Below, one piece after another: positions 1 through 6,905 of a stretch of 7,155 nt of DNA (position 1 is its first letter; every line of letters starts with the position of its first letter). The stretch covers positions 1 to 7,155 of the forward strand of contig CATPBS010000163.1 in assembly GCA_955652715.1 (NCBI GenBank), given 5' to 3'. Made by a program: the position numbers and the translations under genes. The DNA is from an uncultured Candidatus Udaeobacter sp. GTDB lineage: Bacteria > Verrucomicrobiota > Verrucomicrobiia > Chthoniobacterales > UBA10450. A model generated the notes under the pieces. That model worked only from the letters and a program-made list of their open reading frames with translations. It did no database searches and had not been told where the DNA came from.

Positions 1-824
1 AGACTAAACCGCAGCCCAAGCTCTTCACCAATAATTGGGAAAATAAAATCGGTGTGCGCGTAGGGCAGATAAAGCATCTTCTGCCGGCCGTTGCCCAGGC
101 CGAGCCCTTCCATTCCGCCACTTCCCCACGCGATCAGTGCCTGCATCTGCTGTAAACCAGCATCTTCCTTGAAATGCTGCGGATGAAGAAAAGCGGAGAG
201 CCGTCCCATCCGCTCGGAGATTTGCGTAGCAACGATTAAAAGAGCACCAAGGCCGGCGAGCGATAGAGTACCGAGCCACAGAGGATTGGCCCCGGCAACG
301 AACATTACCACAAACGCCGTTGTTCCGATCAAGGCCGTTGTTCCCAAGTCGACTTCGCCCAGCACAAGCGCAGCTGGCAGGCTGATGATCGCAAGCGGAA
401 CAATGAATCCCGAGAGCAGCTTGCGGTCCGATTTTTCATATCGCGCAAACCAGGCGGCGAGAAAAACGATTGCGGCCAGCTTTGCCAGCTCCGATGGCTG
501 AACAGTAATTGGGCCCCAGCCGATCCACCGGCGAGACCCGTTCAGGCGCATGCCGATGTGCGGGACATAGCAAAGCGCCAGAGCCGCCAGCGCCAGCGCG
601 AACCAAAGCCACCATGTCCGCTGCCACAAATGATAATCGATCAGCGCTGCAAAGATGCAGACCGCAAGTCCAACTGCAAACCACGTCGCCTGCCGCTTAA
701 TAAAAAAATAAACGTCTCCATGACTGTCGCGGGCAAATGCGCTCGTGCTGAAAAGCATGACAATCCCGATCACGAGCAGTCCCAGCACTGCGAGAAAAAG
801 GATGTAAGCGCTTTTACGATGCAT
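1..824 (-). CDS. ftsW: FtsW, septal peptidoglycan polymerase (SEDS family), 3' end cut off by the window
   Basis: SEDS-family glycosyltransferase that polymerises lipid II into glycan strands at the division septum, working with the class B penicillin-binding protein FtsI. It is a multi-pass inner-membrane protein. The window holds 274 codons from the ATG; the family usually runs to about 370-400 residues, so the last third lies beyond the left edge. Visible signatures are a first membrane helix at about residues 7-26, NGSRRWI (95-101), QPSELAKL (109-116), EVDLGT (157-162, usually QPDLGT) and the long family block from LGLGN (241-245) through YLPYAHTDF (252-260) to IGEELG (265-270). The Asp of HTDF corresponds, as I recall, to the residue essential in SEDS polymerases. 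The ATG was chosen because the membrane helix follows directly and no ATG, GTG or TTG lies just upstream in frame. No Shine-Dalgarno sequence precedes it. It follows the LysM gene after 52 bases. Confidence 0.95.
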   Translation of the reverse strand, partial: MHRKSAYILFLAVLGLLVIGIVMLFSTSAFARDSHGDVYFFIKRQATWFAVGLAVCIFAALIDYHLWQRTWWLWFALALAALALCYVPHIGMRLNGSRRWIGWGPITVQPSELAKLAAIVFLAAWFARYEKSDRKLLSGFIVPLAIISLPAALVLGEVDLGTTALIGTTAFVVMFVAGANPLWLGTLSLAGLGALLIVATQISERMGRLSAFLHPQHFKEDAGLQQMQALIAWGSGGMEGLGLGNGRQKMLYLPYAHTDFIFPIIGEELGLRFS

Positions 825-826
825 AA

Positions 827-880
827 CTACGATGTAAACGTCCGCCCTACACCAAAACTGCTTTTGCCTCGCGGCTTCAT
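827..880 (-). other. 17-codon mini-ORF bridging the LysM gene and ftsW (possible coupling leader)
   Basis: The LysM gene ends in ATGA, so an ATG overlaps its stop codon exactly as at the other gene junctions here. Read from that ATG, the frame codes for MKPRGKSSFGVGRTFTS and stops at TAG, two bases before the ATG of ftsW. It is not in the ftsW frame. A ribosome leaving lysM could restart here, terminate, and restart again on ftsW. Equally, it could be the remnant of an older ftsW start, now frameshifted, or pure chance. Nothing shows that the peptide has a function of its own. Confidence 0.3.
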
Positions 881-1449
881 TGGTTGACTTTCCTGGTTTT
901 TGTTTTGGTCGCCGCAGCTGGAATCAGCAGCCTTTGGCCAATCCGCAATTTGTGCGGATCTTCGATGTGGTTCAGAGCGAGCAGATCGTCGTAAGAGACT
1001 TTAAGTTTCTTTGCGATTGTCACGGGATTATCGCCCTTCTTTACGGTGTAAGTTTTTCCAGAAGACCGAGGCGTTTTCGCGTGTTCGTCCTTCAAAATTG
1101 AATGTGAAGGTTTCAAATCGTCACGCGGCGCAATTTCCTTTTGCGAGACCGCAGGCCGTCGCTTGGCGACATCCGCGTGAACTAGCGTTCCCGTGGTGTC
1201 AGCCACGTTGTTTTCCGTATTGACTGGAGCTGCCGGTACGAATGAGCTCTCTCGCGTCTTGATCGCGTTGAACGCGATGATTCCCGACACGGCAACCACG
1301 TGCAAGAGCAGAACTATCAGCAACGCCCGCGACAACTTCATGTTTGGTTCCGGGATGTCCTCGAAATCCATTCCGGCGGAGGCAGCCGAGGCGCGGCGCG
1401 CGGTCGCGGCCAGCAGTTTTTTATGTCTGAAGAGTTGCGGGATTTTCAT
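877..1449 (-). CDS. Membrane-anchored LysM-domain protein of the dcw cluster (NlpD-like position, no peptidase domain)
   Basis: A 190-residue protein, probably an envelope factor that binds peptidoglycan. It has a basic cytoplasmic N-terminus (1-40), one membrane helix (about 42-61, ALLIVLLLHVVAVSGIIAF), a polar, probably disordered linker (62-131) and a single C-terminal LysM domain (about 133-177: YTVKKGD at the start, LRIGQRLLIP at the end). A short basic tail follows. The expected topology is N-in with the LysM in the periplasm. No catalytic domain (M23 peptidase, amidase or transglycosylase) is present. The start ATG overlaps the murD stop as ATGA; in-frame ATGs at residues 27 and 37 are alternatives, and from residue 37 the helix would resemble a signal peptide. 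Chlamydiae carry a LysM gene annotated nlpD at this same place, between murD and ftsW, so the position appears conserved in the PVC group. The exact function is unknown; a role in septal peptidoglycan remodelling is inferred only from domain and neighbours. Confidence 0.88.
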   Translation of the reverse strand: MKIPQLFRHKKLLAATARRASAASAGMDFEDIPEPNMKLSRALLIVLLLHVVAVSGIIAFNAIKTRESSFVPAAPVNTENNVADTTGTLVHADVAKRRPAVSQKEIAPRDDLKPSHSILKDEHAKTPRSSGKTYTVKKGDNPVTIAKKLKVSYDDLLALNHIEDPHKLRIGQRLLIPAAATKTKTRKVNQ

Positions 1450-2828
1450 CGGTCTGTTTGAGCCAGCGCCGCGTCAGTATCGCTGCGGGAAGCTGCTGCG
1501 GGCAGGGCCCGCACCAGCGCGCGAAATTGATCACCTCGGTCACCATAGCTTTTGAACATGTCGAAGGACGATGTGCCCGGGGAAAAAAGAACCACTTCTC
1601 CCGGTCTTGCGCTGGCATGTGCGCGCTCAACTGCATCCGCGAGCGAATTTGCGATTTCGCACTTGACCGCACCATTCCAGGAACGGCTGATACTCTCGGC
1701 CATTTCGCCGATCAAAATCGTCGATCTGACCTTCTCCTCCACGAGGGATCGAAGTGGATCAAAGCTAAAACCTTTGTCCTTGCCGCCGGCTATCAGGATG
1801 ACTGGTTTACTTTGCGCAAGCAGCGCCTTCTCCACTGCGTCGAGATTAGTCGCCTTGGAATCGTTTACGTAGTCGACCCCGTCGAGTTCGCGCACAAATT
1901 CACATCTATGGGGACGCGGCTTATAAGCGCATAGCGGTGGCACCATCTCGCGAAATGACAAGCCACGCGCCAAGCCGGCGGCGAGTGTCGCCATTAAATT
2001 TTCGATGTTATGCAACCCGCGCAGTTTGGTATCCGCCAGCCGCAGGACCGCTGCGTCACGATAAACGATCGCGCCTTGCGAGACGCGGAAGTCTGCTTGA
2101 TCTACATAAGCACTAAAGGTGATCGTGCGCGGGCGAATCCCAGGGAATGTTTCGATTGCGTTTATCACTGCCACATCGGTTTCGGTCTGATTCTCGAAAA
2201 TGCGCAGCTTGGCCGCGCGGTAATCAGACACGGAGCGATACCGGTCGAGATGGTCGGGAGCGAAATTGAGCCAGAGGCTGATAGATGGGCGAAAGGTACG
2301 AATCGCTTCCAGTTGGAACGAGCTCACCTCGACTGTGAGCACATCAAATGGCTGCTTTTCGCGCGCCACTTCTGAAAGCGGTTTGCCAATGTTCCCGCAA
2401 GCAATTGTTCGCTGACCGCAGCCATTCAACATTTCAGCCAGCATTTCGGTCGTTGTCGTTTTGCCGTTCGTGCCAGTAACAGAGATGACCGGAATTTCGC
2501 AGGACCGCCAACCCAACTCGAGTTCGCCGATGGTTTCAATTCCGCGCGAGAAAAAATTGCGCGCCAATCGCGAAGCCGGATCGATGCCCGGACTTAATAT
2601 GGCCATGTGATATGCGGTCGAATCCTCATCAGCCGCAGCGCCGCAGATCACATGGACACCTTGTGTCCGCAGATTATCCAGGGTCGATTTGAGTAAGTTC
2701 TTCTCATCGGCGCTATCGAGCACCGTGACCTCTGCGCCCTCCGACCTGAGCAGAAGTGCCGCTGCGCTCCCGCTCAACCCCGCGCCAAGAACGGCGACAT
2801 TCTGATTTTTATAGCGCCCGTTCTTCAT
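1446..2828 (-). CDS. murD: MurD, UDP-N-acetylmuramoyl-L-alanine--D-glutamate ligase
   Basis: Cytoplasmic ATP-dependent ligase adding D-glutamate to UDP-MurNAc-L-Ala. The 460 residues match the family length. In order: an N-terminal Rossmann-like UDP-binding domain with GAGLSG (15-20) and SPGID (79-83); the central ATPase domain with P-loop GTNGKTTTT (119-127), EVSSFQLE (167-174), NFAPDHLDRY (188-197) and the Lys of YRAAKLRI (K207), which is carbamylated in the family; HNIEN (273-277); and the C-terminal domain with PHRCE (306-310), NDSKATN (322-328), GGKDKG (348-353) and SPGTSSFDMFKSYGDRG (416-432), the D-Glu-binding end. An Ala-rich tail of about 15 residues follows. The frame stays open upstream inside mraY (another ATG at 2912), but I chose the ATG at 2828: it overlaps the mraY stop as ATGA and puts the Rossmann motif at the usual distance from the N-terminus. 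The stop overlaps the LysM gene the same way, so translation is probably coupled on both sides. Confidence 0.97.
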   Translation of the reverse strand: MKNGRYKNQNVAVLGAGLSGSAAALLLRSEGAEVTVLDSADEKNLLKSTLDNLRTQGVHVICGAAADEDSTAYHMAILSPGIDPASRLARNFFSRGIETIGELELGWRSCEIPVISVTGTNGKTTTTEMLAEMLNGCGQRTIACGNIGKPLSEVAREKQPFDVLTVEVSSFQLEAIRTFRPSISLWLNFAPDHLDRYRSVSDYRAAKLRIFENQTETDVAVINAIETFPGIRPRTITFSAYVDQADFRVSQGAIVYRDAAVLRLADTKLRGLHNIENLMATLAAGLARGLSFREMVPPLCAYKPRPHRCEFVRELDGVDYVNDSKATNLDAVEKALLAQSKPVILIAGGKDKGFSFDPLRSLVEEKVRSTILIGEMAESISRSWNGAVKCEIANSLADAVERAHASARPGEVVLFSPGTSSFDMFKSYGDRGDQFRALVRALPAAASRSDTDAALAQTDR

Positions 2829-3925
2829 CTCAGTTTCAGCGTGGCCAAGCCAAAAAGGGCGAAGATGATTGAAAGGATCCAGAATCGAACGATGACGGTG
2901 CTTTCCTTCCAACCGGTCAGCTCGAAATGATGGTGAAGCGGAGACATCACGAAAAATCGCTTGCCCGTCAGTTTGAAACTCAACACCTGCACAATCACCG
3001 ACACGGCTTCGATCACGAAAACGCCCCCGACGACTACCAATAGCAACTCCTGCTTGCAGCAGATCGCCACAACGCCCATCATCCCGCCGATGGCCAGCGA
3101 TCCGGTGTCTCCCATGAAAACTTTAGCTGGATAGCAGTTAAACCAAAGAAAACCGAGGCCCGCCCCAATCAGTGCCGAGCAGACGACCGTCAGTTCCCCA
3201 GCGAACGGGTAAAATGGGACCTGCAAGTATTCCGCGATTCGGAAATTGCCAGCCGCGTATGAAAGCAATGCATACGCAAAGGCCACGGTGATAGTGCAAC
3301 CGATTGCCAACCCATCCAGCCCATCAGTGAGGTTCACCGCGTTGGATGAACCAACAATGACCAGCGCAAAAAACACGAACGTAAACCAGCTCATGTTTGC
3401 AATGACCGGCGCCTTAACGAACGGCACGTACAGAGAGCGCGCCTGCACTTCCAACAACGGATTCGTGAGGAAAACGGCGGTGATAATTGCCGCAAGAGCG
3501 ATTTGAAAAAAGAGTTTGATCCGGCCGCTGATGCCGTCGGATTTTTTCTTGGTTACCTTGAGGTAATCATCGGCGAAGCCAAGCGCCCCTAGATAGACCA
3601 AGCTGAACAGGGCCAACCAGACGAACCGGTTGTCCAGACGAGCCCAGAGAACGCTCGATACGAAAACGGCTCCGATAACCAGCACGCCTCCCATGGTAGG
3701 CGTGCCTTGCTTAACGCCATGCAGCTCAGCAAGACGGTGAACTTCTGCCGCTCCGCGAATCGGCTGTCCCAGCTTCAGCGCCGTCAGTTTCCGAATGATA
3801 AAATTGCCAAAAATCAGTGTGCCGAGGAAGGCCGTGACCGCCGCGGCAATGGCTCGGAAGGTGACATAAAGGAAAACGTTGAATCCGATGAACTGATCGC
3901 TCAGCCGATGGAGGTAGTACATCAT
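2825..3925 (-). CDS. mraY: MraY, phospho-N-acetylmuramoyl-pentapeptide transferase
   Basis: Integral membrane enzyme that transfers phospho-MurNAc-pentapeptide from the UDP carrier to undecaprenyl phosphate, giving lipid I, the first membrane step of peptidoglycan synthesis. The 366 residues and roughly ten hydrophobic segments fit the family. Motifs: GTPTMGG (74-80); ADDYLK (118-123) with the paired Mg-binding or catalytic aspartates D119 and D120; NLTDGLDGLA (198-207); NCYPAKVFMGDTGSLAIGG (263-281) with D273; and the MraY-specific PLHHHFELTGW (329-339), which separates it from WecA-type relatives. The start ATG at 3925 overlaps the murF stop as ATGA; a second ATG follows at once (3922), so either could be used. 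No Shine-Dalgarno sequence is visible, because the DNA just upstream is the heptamer repeat at the end of murF. The stop overlaps murD. Order and spacing are classical for a dcw operon. Confidence 0.98.
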   Translation of the reverse strand: MMYYLHRLSDQFIGFNVFLYVTFRAIAAAVTAFLGTLIFGNFIIRKLTALKLGQPIRGAAEVHRLAELHGVKQGTPTMGGVLVIGAVFVSSVLWARLDNRFVWLALFSLVYLGALGFADDYLKVTKKKSDGISGRIKLFFQIALAAIITAVFLTNPLLEVQARSLYVPFVKAPVIANMSWFTFVFFALVIVGSSNAVNLTDGLDGLAIGCTITVAFAYALLSYAAGNFRIAEYLQVPFYPFAGELTVVCSALIGAGLGFLWFNCYPAKVFMGDTGSLAIGGMMGVVAICCKQELLLVVVGGVFVIEAVSVIVQVLSFKLTGKRFFVMSPLHHHFELTGWKESTVIVRFWILSIIFALFGLATLKLR

Positions 3926-5316
3926 GGCGAAGTTACGAATAACGAATGACGAAGCCCGAAATGCTCGATCACTTCCTCCGTTCGCGCGGCGCGGCTTCCT
4001 TTGATCAGGATAAGATCACCAGGTGCGGCGATCTCATTCAAAAGTTCTGCGGCTTCCGATGTCGAGTTTACAACGTTCGTCTTTCGCAACCCGGCCTGTC
4101 TTGCACCGTCGGCAATCGCAGCCGCGGCGTCGCCAATCGCGATCAATTGATCAATCTTTAGCGCGGCCGCGGTTTCGCCCACCTCGCGATGCCCACGTTC
4201 TGATTCGTCGCCCAACTCGCACATTGCGCCCAGGACTGCGATCCGTTTTCCATCGGTGTCCAGTTCAATCAGTGTGCGCAACGCTGCCTTCATCGAATCG
4301 GGATTTGCATTGTAGCTGTCGTCAAGGAATTGCACGCCAGCGACATCCTTGATTTGCAAACGCGCTTTAGTGAGCGGCGCAGCAATGAGTCCGGCGGCGC
4401 AATCCTCCAGCGACAGACCAAACACACGACCGGCGGCAATCGCCAGCAGCGCATTTTGTACCATATGCAGGCCAGGCACAGGCAACTGCGCGCGGCAGCG
4501 ATGCGCGCCCTCTAGAATTGTGAAATCTGTTCCGGTTCCGCTCTGGCTAATTTCACCGGCTTGGATGTTTCCCGCCGTGGTACCGGCTAAAACCACTTTC
4601 CCGCGCGCGCGGGTCGCGATGCGCTGGGTAAATGGATCGTCCGCATTCAAAATGACTGTTCCCTGCGTGCCAACGGCCGCTGCAAGTGCCCCTTTTTCCT
4701 CCGCAATTTTTTCGCGCGAACCCATGAACTCGATGTGCGCTACACCAATATTGGTGATAATAGCCACATCCGGCTCTGCCAGTTTCGCCAACGCCGCGAT
4801 TTCGCCGGGATGATTCATGCCGATCTCCCAGACAGCTACTTCGTCCTCCGAGGTGGCTTCCAAAATTGTTCGGGGCAGGCCTACATGATTATTGAAATTT
4901 CCTTCTGTTTTCGTGACCCGAAAACGGCGGGCCAGCACTGCTGCGGTAAAGTCCTTCGTGCTTGTCTTGCCGTTGCTTCCGGTGATCGCCACCACATTTA
5001 ACGCGAGTGATTTCCTGTAGTTGGCCGCGAGCTCCTGGTACCCCTGCAAAGAGTCTTTTGTACGGATGAGTGCGAATCTTTTGGGAATTTTCCCGTTCCA
5101 AGTGGACTCAACGATCGCCCCGGCCGCGCCAGCTTTTGCGGCGAACTCGACGAAATTGTGCCCATCAAAATTTTCACCGCGCAACGCGACGAACAATTCG
5201 CCGGGCTTGAGCGTTCGTGAATCGGTGCTGACTGTGTCGATCACGACAGTCTCGTCGCCGCACGAAATCCGGCCGCCAGCAAATTGCGCGACTTGAGAAA
5301 GTGGAACCGGATTCAT
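3922..5316 (-). CDS. murF: MurF, UDP-MurNAc-tripeptide--D-alanyl-D-alanine ligase
   Basis: Cytoplasmic ligase adding the D-Ala-D-Ala dipeptide to UDP-MurNAc-tripeptide, completing the pentapeptide precursor used by MraY. The 464 residues are normal for the family. The N-terminal substrate-binding domain has STDSR (30-34) and LFVALRGENFDGH (41-53). The central domain has P-loop TGSNGKTST (112-120), FNNHVGLP (141-148), EIGMNHPGEI (164-173) and TNIGVAHIEFMGS (188-200). The C-terminal domain has DDSYNANPDS (332-341), VLGAMCELG (361-369) and IKGSRAARTEEVIEHF (438-453). NNxxG and SYNANPDS identify MurF rather than MurE. The last 11 or so residues (GLRHSLFVTSP) are encoded by a degenerate heptamer repeat and look like an acquired tail, since the family normally ends soon after this helix. 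The ATG was chosen as the first start in frame after the 76-base gap from murE; it sits two bases after a possible hairpin and lacks a Shine-Dalgarno sequence. Confidence 0.98.
   Translation of the reverse strand: MNPVPLSQVAQFAGGRISCGDETVVIDTVSTDSRTLKPGELFVALRGENFDGHNFVEFAAKAGAAGAIVESTWNGKIPKRFALIRTKDSLQGYQELAANYRKSLALNVVAITGSNGKTSTKDFTAAVLARRFRVTKTEGNFNNHVGLPRTILEATSEDEVAVWEIGMNHPGEIAALAKLAEPDVAIITNIGVAHIEFMGSREKIAEEKGALAAAVGTQGTVILNADDPFTQRIATRARGKVVLAGTTAGNIQAGEISQSGTGTDFTILEGAHRCRAQLPVPGLHMVQNALLAIAAGRVFGLSLEDCAAGLIAAPLTKARLQIKDVAGVQFLDDSYNANPDSMKAALRTLIELDTDGKRIAVLGAMCELGDESERGHREVGETAAALKIDQLIAIGDAAAAIADGARQAGLRKTNVVNSTSEAAELLNEIAAPGDLILIKGSRAARTEEVIEHFGLRHSLFVTSP
3928..3963. repeat. 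Degenerate CGAA heptamer repeat forming the end of murF
   Basis: On the given strand CGAA recurs at 3928, 3936, 3943, 3950 and 3957, with units CGAAGTTA, CGAATAA, CGAATGA, CGAAGCC and CGAAATG: one unit of 8 and four of 7 bases. On the coding strand this gives the last 12 codons of murF and ends three bases before its ATGA junction with mraY. The look (TTCGTCATTCGTTATTCG on the coding strand) is that of short intergenic tandem repeats, which I recall as dispersed in some verrucomicrobial genomes; I cannot confirm that here. The simplest reading is a repeat that has run into the 3' end of murF. Confidence 0.6.
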
Positions 5317-5392
5317 AGCGCGCGAATTCGTGAGTGCGCGCGTCTTGGAATTCTGCGCGATTCACGCGCTCGCAAATTGGAAAACAGAATCA
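5317..5392 (-). promoter_or_regulatory. murE-murF spacer with two GC-rich hairpins, the second next to the murF start
   Basis: This 76-base gap is the longest non-coding stretch in the window. On the transcript, GCGCG and CGCGC flank the five-base loop TGAAT (5355-5369). Further on, GCGCGC pairs with GCGCGC across a 12-base loop (5318-5341), ending two bases before the murF ATG. Neither hairpin is followed by a T-run, so they do not look like intrinsic terminators. The second could hide the murF start from ribosomes, or be a processing or stability element. No promoter is evident. Alternating GC tracts pair easily by chance, so confidence is limited. Confidence 0.35.
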
Positions 5393-6877
5393 TCATGACA
5401 AAAATTCGACGGGATGGTCTTCAATCGCGCGTCGGGCGACCTGGATATCGTCGAACGGAATCGTGTAATCGCCGAACTCCTGATAATTCTCGTGTCCCTT
5501 TCCCGCAATCAACACAATGTCTCGCGCCCGCGCGAGCGCAATCGCGCGGTCGATTGCCTGGGTGCGGTCAACCATTTTTTCATACCGGTTCGAGCGAAAT
5601 CCTTTTTCGACTTCGGCGATGATGGCGTTTGGATCTTCTTTGCGCGGATTGTCAGAGGTAATGATGGAGTAGTCGGCAAGGCGATCTGCTATCTCGGCCA
5701 TCAATGGGCGTTTTTGCCGGTCGCGATCGCCGCCGCAACCGAAAACGGCAATCAAACGATTCGGATCGAGTTCCCGTAGAGTTTTGAGAACGTTCCCCAG
5801 CGCGTCGGGCGTATGCGCGTAATCAACAAAGACCTGGAATTGCCGCCTGGCCGGCACCACTTCCAAGCGTCCCGGCACTTGCGGTGACTTTGCGAGACTA
5901 AACACCGCGTTCCGCAGGTTGATTCCCAAAGCGTTGGCTGCAGCTAACGCCGCTAGCGAGTTTGTCACGTTAAACCGGCCAATTAATGGAAGGCGAACCA
6001 GGTAGCTCTTGCCATGGGCATCCAGCTGATACGACGTGCCGCTGAACTCGGCGCGATAATTTGAAGCGCGAAAATCTGCTCGCGTCCCCATTCCGTAAGT
6101 GACAACCGCCACGCGTTTGTCGATTTTGTCGAGGACTTGCTGACCATAGCGGTCATCGATATTCACAATTGCAACAGGTTTGCGCTTTCTTTTCTGGTCC
6201 GCGAGTCCTGCGAAGAGCTTCATTTTGGAATCAAAGTAGTTTCCCATTGTTCCGTGGAAATCCAGGTGGTCCTGAGTGAGATTTGTGAAGACGGCGACGT
6301 TCCATTCGAGGCCGCGCGTGCGATTTTGCGCAAGCGCATGCGAAGAAACTTCCATCGCCACCGCCTTACAACCCGCGCCGGCGATCTGCGCCAGGAGCTC
6401 CTGTAGATCGAGCGACTCCGGCGTCGTGCGGATAGCCGGCAGCAGGCGCTCACCGATCTCGTAGCGCACCGTTCCGACTAATCCGCACCGCAAACCAGCC
6501 CTTTCACAGATGTGCTTGATGAGAAACGTCGTCGTGGTTTTGCCATTCGTGCCGGTGACCGCCGCCAGTTTCAATTTGCGCGCCGGATATCCGTAAAAAG
6601 TCGTCGAAAGATCAGCAAGCGCGGTACGCGTGTCCTCAACAACGACAGACGTAACGCGCGGATCTTTTTCCTCGCGTTCAGCTATGATCACTGATGCGCC
6701 TTTGCTGATGGCTTGACCGATGAATTGATGCCCGTCGGTTTTCTCACCCCGCAATGCCACGAACAGGGTGTTCCTTTGCACTCGCCGCGAGTCATACGCG
6801 ATGTTTTCCACCGGGCGATCAAGTGGCCCGATGAGCTGGCGAACTGGAGTCGCGGCGAGAAGAGTCTTGAGCTGCAT
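5393..6877 (-). CDS. murE: MurE, UDP-MurNAc-L-Ala-D-Glu--meso-2,6-diaminopimelate ligase
   Basis: Cytoplasmic ligase adding the third residue of the peptide stem. The 494 residues fit the family. The N-terminal UDP-binding domain has YDSRRV (28-33) and LFVALRGEKTDGH (38-50). The central ATPase domain has P-loop TGTNGKTTTT (108-117), TTPESLD (151-157), EVSSHAL (176-182), TNLTQDHLDFHG (198-209) and the Lys of YFDSK (K218), carbamylated in the family. The C-terminal domain has DYAHTPDAL (352-360), GCGGDRDRQKRP (380-391), DNPRKEDP (409-416) and GKGHENYQ (459-466). DNPR followed by an acidic residue is the meso-DAP recognition signature; lysine-adding enzymes differ there. The ATG is the only start in frame, because a TAA lies just upstream. 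It begins 28 bases after the ftsI stop, with no Shine-Dalgarno sequence. The order ftsI-murE-murF is standard for dcw clusters. Confidence 0.98.
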   Translation of the reverse strand: MQLKTLLAATPVRQLIGPLDRPVENIAYDSRRVQRNTLFVALRGEKTDGHQFIGQAISKGASVIIAEREEKDPRVTSVVVEDTRTALADLSTTFYGYPARKLKLAAVTGTNGKTTTTFLIKHICERAGLRCGLVGTVRYEIGERLLPAIRTTPESLDLQELLAQIAGAGCKAVAMEVSSHALAQNRTRGLEWNVAVFTNLTQDHLDFHGTMGNYFDSKMKLFAGLADQKRKRKPVAIVNIDDRYGQQVLDKIDKRVAVVTYGMGTRADFRASNYRAEFSGTSYQLDAHGKSYLVRLPLIGRFNVTNSLAALAAANALGINLRNAVFSLAKSPQVPGRLEVVPARRQFQVFVDYAHTPDALGNVLKTLRELDPNRLIAVFGCGGDRDRQKRPLMAEIADRLADYSIITSDNPRKEDPNAIIAEVEKGFRSNRYEKMVDRTQAIDRAIALARARDIVLIAGKGHENYQEFGDYTIPFDDIQVARRAIEDHPVEFLS

Positions 6878-6905
6878 GAGGCTTTAACATCCCGGGGCGA
6901 GGCAT

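Noticed and set aside
699..710. A-rich run (T-run on the coding strand) as a programmed frameshift site in ftsW
   Set aside because: The FtsW frame continues intact with normal motifs on both sides, and no alternative frame of interest follows.
558..887. 109-codon + strand frame near the left end
   Set aside because: It is antisense to ftsW and the lysM-ftsW junction; its translation is low-complexity basic sequence without a domain.
1458..1934. 158-codon open frame on the + strand
   Set aside because: It is antisense to the strongly conserved murD coding region, has no recognisable domain, and owes its openness to the GC-rich codons of murD.
2829..2912. Longer MurD with 28 extra N-terminal residues starting at an ATG inside mraY
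   Set aside because: The extra residues lie within the MraY C-terminal coding region and precede the Rossmann motif by too much; the ATGA overlap start at 2828 gives the normal family length.
5318..5369. Intrinsic terminator between murE and murF
   Set aside because: The stems are short and neither is followed by a T-run on the transcribed strand; the genes downstream need the same transcript.
5414..5779. 121-codon open frame on the + strand, and similar antisense frames elsewhere
   Set aside because: They lie opposite motif-rich parts of murE, murD, mraY and murF and show no protein family features.
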